Source: Anticarsia gemmatalis (lineage: Eukaryota > Arthropoda > Insecta > Lepidoptera > Erebidae). From it: DNA of 64,000 nucleotides. The stretch lies in the NCBI RefSeq assembly GCF_050436995.1, contig NC_134763.1, positions 4,402,001 through 4,466,000 on the forward strand, read 5' to 3'. The notes below the pieces were generated by a model, which worked only from the letters and a program-made list of their open reading frames with translations, was not told where the DNA came from and made no database searches. The position numbers and the translations under genes are program-made. This document shows, one piece after another, positions 61,401 to 64,000 of this stretch (the first letter of the stretch is position 1; every line of letters begins with the position of its first letter).

Positions 61401-62359
61401 GTGCGTAACTAGCTGCTTAATGAATTTTAACAACGTACGTAAAACTATTTTGTTTTCAAAAACGCCGTAATTAGGTATTTCGGCATCATTCGATTCCCGC
61501 TATTTAATTTTATTTTGTTTTGAATGAGAATGTATAATTGCTGTGAGCATCATATCATGTTTATTTTCCATTATGGAATGTTCATTAAGTTTTATAACAC
61601 AGCACTATAACTATATACACCAATATTTTAAATTAGTGAACTTAGAAACGATATAAACAGTACTTATTCGTATAGATATAGTGATAAAAAGCCGGCAAAT
61701 TAATTATTAATGAGTTAACTTTAAAAACATTATAGAGCTCTATGTTTGAGTCAGAATCAAAATAAAAGAAAATTTATTATAAAACTTAAGTAACTTAATT
61801 GAATGCAAGATTATGAAACAAGTCGTGCAGGTCCCATTTTGTGCGTTTGCAATCATAAGTATATTTTATATAACATAATTATTATTAATTATGTGTTCTG
61901 ATACACGCTTCAGATTTTTATAAGACCACAGAACTAGTTCAGGATGTCAAGTACGAATTATTGTAAGTCATTACAAAAGACTGCTATCTCCTTCGCATCT
62001 TATTTAAATAAATGAGTGGATCTTAGAAAGTATGCAAGAAAAGTACTGAAAATTATGAAGATACGTTATGCAAATGCAAGGAGGAACTAAACGGAACATA
62101 ATCAAAGATAATAACAGTTTGTGTCACTGGATAGCAATTTCCGTATACTTACTTACAGACGAGATGTATTTATTCCGAAAGAAAGAGGCAATGTTTTAAG
62201 ATAACAACTTAAGAATAAGTGTGTAAAGTGCAATGCAACAATATAACGAAATACTTCTATTTGTAATTGGTTAAGCAAATAAAATAAAAAGTACAAACCT
62301 GAGTTAAAATATCCAATTGTTAGCACTGCCAATAACGGCAAAACTTTTCGAAGATGCAT
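49498..62359 (-). CDS. Secreted four-WAP-domain protein with mucin-like linker
   Basis: Seven exons over 13 kb form one 399-residue frame: 62359-62299, 55546-55378, 53216-52945, 52294-52025, 51046-50858, 50631-50453, 49557-49498. Exon 1 is a signal peptide (MHLRKVLPLLAVLTIGYFNS); an ATG 18 bases upstream (62377) is also possible. Exons 2, 4, 5 and 6 each encode a WAP-type four-disulfide core unit, visible as C...C....C.....CC...C spacing with CC pairs in HLCCKGFC, QVCCEGRC, RICCPDG and NLCCAEGG. Exon 3 (residues 77-167) is almost pure Ser/Thr with Pro and is expected to be O-glycosylated. The last 19 residues are novel. WAP domains are typically protease inhibitors or antimicrobials; no specific target can be inferred. 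Intron 1 is 6.8 kb and contains an NDUFA8-like gene on the other strand. Confidence 0.8.
51605..51690 (-). repeat. Decayed SINE, reverse orientation
   Basis: CGGAATCAAACTCGTGACA is the reverse of a tRNA B-box region, with A-box-like remnants (TGGTAACCACC) further right. It lies in intron 4 of the WAP gene. Confidence 0.45.
53633..53800. repeat. Dispersed retroelement fragment
   Basis: Contains ACGTGCCCTCCGAAGCACGG, a phrase I associate with abundant lepidopteran interspersed repeats, followed by a GC-richer non-coding stretch. It lies in intron 2 of the WAP gene. The limits are approximate. Confidence 0.5.
55696..55910 (+). repeat. Dispersed repeat, copy 1
   Basis: Its first part, GAATGCAAGATTATAAAACA onward for about 57 bases, recurs with a few changes at 61801-61857. 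The rest (to about 55910) is a probable continuation not present in copy 2. The family is not recognised. Confidence 0.5.
56577..57116 (+). CDS. NDUFA8: NDUFA8-like complex I subunit, intronless
   Basis: Accessory subunit of mitochondrial complex I on the intermembrane-space side, with two CHCH folds imported by the Mia40 route. One exon of 179 residues from ATG 56577; the open frame extends further upstream but without family similarity. Four CX9C motifs are visible: C38/C48, C58/C68, C80/C90 and C103/C113. LEVDEVNLSSA and RPDFG match the family, as does the C-terminal GSRWYY. Unusual are extra cysteines after the last motif (LCCERPDFGYFC) and a Pro-rich CPCH insertion. It lies inside intron 1 of the WAP gene on the opposite strand. 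Absence of introns and the tail changes suggest it may be a retroposed paralogue, but it could be the only copy. Confidence 0.88.
   Translation: MVITKDVKLPTCKDLEVDEVNLSSATILTAAPYLGKMCEAVNNEFILCRQELKDPRACLKVGKLVTACALEVFKRIKRECLEEFKQYANCVDKSSGNFAYRSCRRTQAVFDDCMKERLCCERPDFGYFCRARVHSSSRKAPPPPPCPCHSKVPDPTPSIPDDKPRTPPRFGSRWYYTTE
59681..59846 (+). mobile_element. Short retroinsertion with 14 bp target duplication and A-rich tail
   Basis: AAGGTACTGGTTCT occurs at 59681-59694 and again at 59833-59846. The 138 bases between them end in an A-rich tail (about 59813-59828). A 14 bp duplication plus A-tail is the signature of target-primed reverse transcription, i.e. a SINE or a heavily 5'-truncated LINE. 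The inserted body includes ATAACCTGCTCCTCCCCTAG and no tRNA-like boxes. Confidence 0.75.
61801..61857 (+). repeat. Dispersed repeat, copy 2
   Basis: Shares about 57 bases with 55696 onward (GAATGCAAGATTAT...GGTCCCATTTTGTGCGTTT in two parts) in the same orientation, so the two copies flank most of the intron. Confidence 0.5.
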
Positions 62360-62377
62360 TTTGAGGTTTTGATGCAC

Positions 62378-63705
62378 ATAAAATATTTAGGCAAATGAGT
62401 AAATATTTAATTAATCTACATGAAAGCACAAGTAAAAAGTGTCAGTCGTTGTTGGGAGTTTGTTAGTCAGAGGTAATTCTGTTGCTGCCCGTTGCAGCTG
62501 GCGGCAAGGTGGCCACTGATGCTGGCGAACGGCGCTTGGCACTCGTCATGTTGCATAAGTACCGGCCACAGTTGATACAGATTATCATTTGGGGGACACC
62601 AGTACCTACTTTCGCTACTTACCTACATTTTATTTTGTTTCAGTAGATATGATTTGAAAGACTTGTTCTCCTTGTCAGCTCCAATCAAATATTAATCAAG
62701 GAAAACCAAGCGTGTTTAATGCACGCACTTACGCACAAGATCTTTTTCCTTCGTTCACTTATGTAATGAACTATATTACAAACATTTCGAGATTTAGAAA
62801 TACGAATAAGTCTGACCTTTACATATCTGTAAGCTCTCGTCTATTAAAATTGGCTTCACTAATTCACGTGCAATTCGGGTTCGATTACAGCGCCATGAAT
62901 GTTAATTTATTCCTACGTCATAACGTGTGTATTAGAAGTAATATTTCTTCAATGCATACAATACAGTATGTACATACATAATGTATTACGAAAATATTTA
63001 ATTTGAATTTTAAATCTAGGGGAAGTCGGAATAAGTCAAAAATATGCGAAAAAAATCCTTAAATTTCAATGACCTTTCAAGATGTCAAAATGATGATCAT
63101 CTGATTTCTTGTATGCCTGATGGAGAAGAGACCTGTAACGAATATACCATCCTCTTACACGTAGATACCTACCTACAGTACCTAACTACCTACCTACTTC
63201 TATGTATAATAATATGTTTATGCTCGTACAACGCGCGTACGGGAACACTCGCGCATAAACGCGTGCACAAGAACTTCAAACTTCTACATCACTCGCGTAA
63301 ACACTAAAAGTAATGTTTCTTATTTATATTCGGACATGCCTGGTGACCTACTTAATTAAATAAAAGTAAAAAAAAACGCACTTTCGTTAAGTTAATAGGT
63401 ACCTACTTACGTACCTACCATAGCTTTAACCACACAAAAAGTAACCCAATTTGGTTCATATTCGCACTGCTCGCGTAAAGCCATAGGAATATGTTGAAAC
63501 ATCCTCATTCTAAGTTATATGTATGTACGGTATCGTTGTTTGATAAATATTTATGTAATTATATTTAGTATGTGGTTTATGTAAGCAAGGCCGTATTACC
63601 TCGCCTATGAGTAATTATGAACTTCCTGTCCGTTGGCGTCGCTGTTAAAAGCGTTATGACTGGAGAGTTGCAACTATTGCCCACAGTAAATATGTATATT
63701 TAACT
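62378..63705. other. Upstream region of the WAP gene
   Basis: Contains the WAP gene's 5' end on the minus strand and a locally GC-richer segment at 62480-62570 that may be its promoter or a 5' untranslated exon. The remainder is AT-rich with no supported gene. Confidence 0.4.
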
Positions 63706-63950
63706 GCACGTTTGGCGCAGTGGTTAAAGAGGTCACTTCGCCGCAGTATCGCGTGTGGTGGGTTCGAATCCCACCCGTGACAAAGCTTTGTGTGATGAGC
63801 ACGAGCATTTGTTCTGAGCCTGGATGTCAATTTATCTATCTATATATGTATTTCGAAGTATATAAGTATGTTTATCAGTTATTTGATTACCATAGTACAA
63901 GCTCTGCTTAGTTTGGAATCAAATGACCGTGTGTAAGTTGTCCACTGATA
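63706..63950 (+). repeat. Well-preserved tRNA-derived SINE
   Basis: The head has an A-box TTTGGCGCAGTGGTTAA and a B-box GGTGGGTTCGAATCCCACC, with an intact T-arm (GTGGG/CCCAC pairs around TTCGAAT). A tRNA-unrelated body follows, with TGTGATGAGCACGAGCATTT and ending near ATGACCGTGTGTAAGTTGTC. The lack of an acceptor stem and the long body show a SINE, not a tRNA gene. Confidence 0.8.
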
Positions 63951-64000
63951 TTTATCGTAATTATTTATTTATGTTGTAACTAACTTAACGGTTATAAGGT

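Larger units (their letters stand above)
57117..62298. other. Rest of WAP gene intron 1
   Basis: Long non-coding stretch with no supported exon. Features seen are a GC-richer patch at 57870-57960, a GTAG microsatellite near 58468, a retroinsertion at 59681-59846, and a repeat copy at 61801. No RNA gene is recognised. Confidence 0.5.

Noticed and set aside
63711..63785. Possible tRNA gene
   Set aside because: Good A and B boxes and T-arm, but the 5' and 3' ends do not pair into an acceptor stem and a SINE body follows.

Overview
The window looks like a stretch of lepidopteran (moth or butterfly) nuclear chromosome. It is AT-rich, its genes are split by short GT-AG introns, and its proteins are typical insect ones: SRP54, proteasome Rpt2, RpS29, presenilin, hemomucin-like/APMAP, XRCC3 and a CCA-adding enzyme. 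The repeats also fit Lepidoptera: small Helitrons with TC...CTAG ends and tRNA-derived SINEs. I rebuilt the gene models by hand from splice signals, and every reported multi-exon model keeps one open frame from ATG to stop. Names come from remembered family motifs, not from a search.

Layout. 1.3-20.6 kb (+): four tandem, independently complete genes of the PLP-dependent threonine/serine dehydratase family with a C-terminal ACT-like domain. The first keeps every active-site motif. The third has lost the PLP-binding lysine (SFK to SFH). The fourth has changed the asparagine loop and the phosphate-binding glycine loop. The second is intermediate. The 4.1 kb intron of gene 1 holds a young 2.8 kb DNA transposon with 406 bp terminal inverted repeats and an 8 bp target duplication. 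21.7-35.2 kb is a compact housekeeping block: pterin carbinolamine dehydratase (-), XRCC3 (-), ANCHR/ZFYVE19 (+), TRNT1 (-), SRP54 (-) and Rpt2/PSMC1 (+). 35.9-39.1 kb: presenilin (+), with a GC-rich hydrophilic-loop exon. 41.4-45.3 kb: hemomucin/APMAP-like gene (-), with an intronless p24/TMED gene (+) nested in one intron. 47.5-48.4 kb: RpS29 (+). 49.5-62.4 kb: a secreted four-WAP-domain gene (-) with a Ser/Thr-rich mucin-like exon; its large first intron contains an intronless NDUFA8-like gene (+). 62.4-64 kb: mostly repeats, including a well-preserved SINE.

How the genes relate. Most neighbours are functionally unrelated housekeeping genes. Two pairs are head to head and may share promoters (XRCC3/ANCHR and SRP54/Rpt2). 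Two pairs are tail to tail (ANCHR/TRNT1 and presenilin/hemomucin). The main biological interest is the threonine-dehydratase array, which looks like one working enzyme plus diverging, probably catalytically altered or dead paralogues. Next come the long-TIR transposon carrying a ubiquitin-protease-like reading frame, and the two enzymes (PCD and TRNT1) whose first exons suggest a mitochondrial form alongside a cytosolic one.
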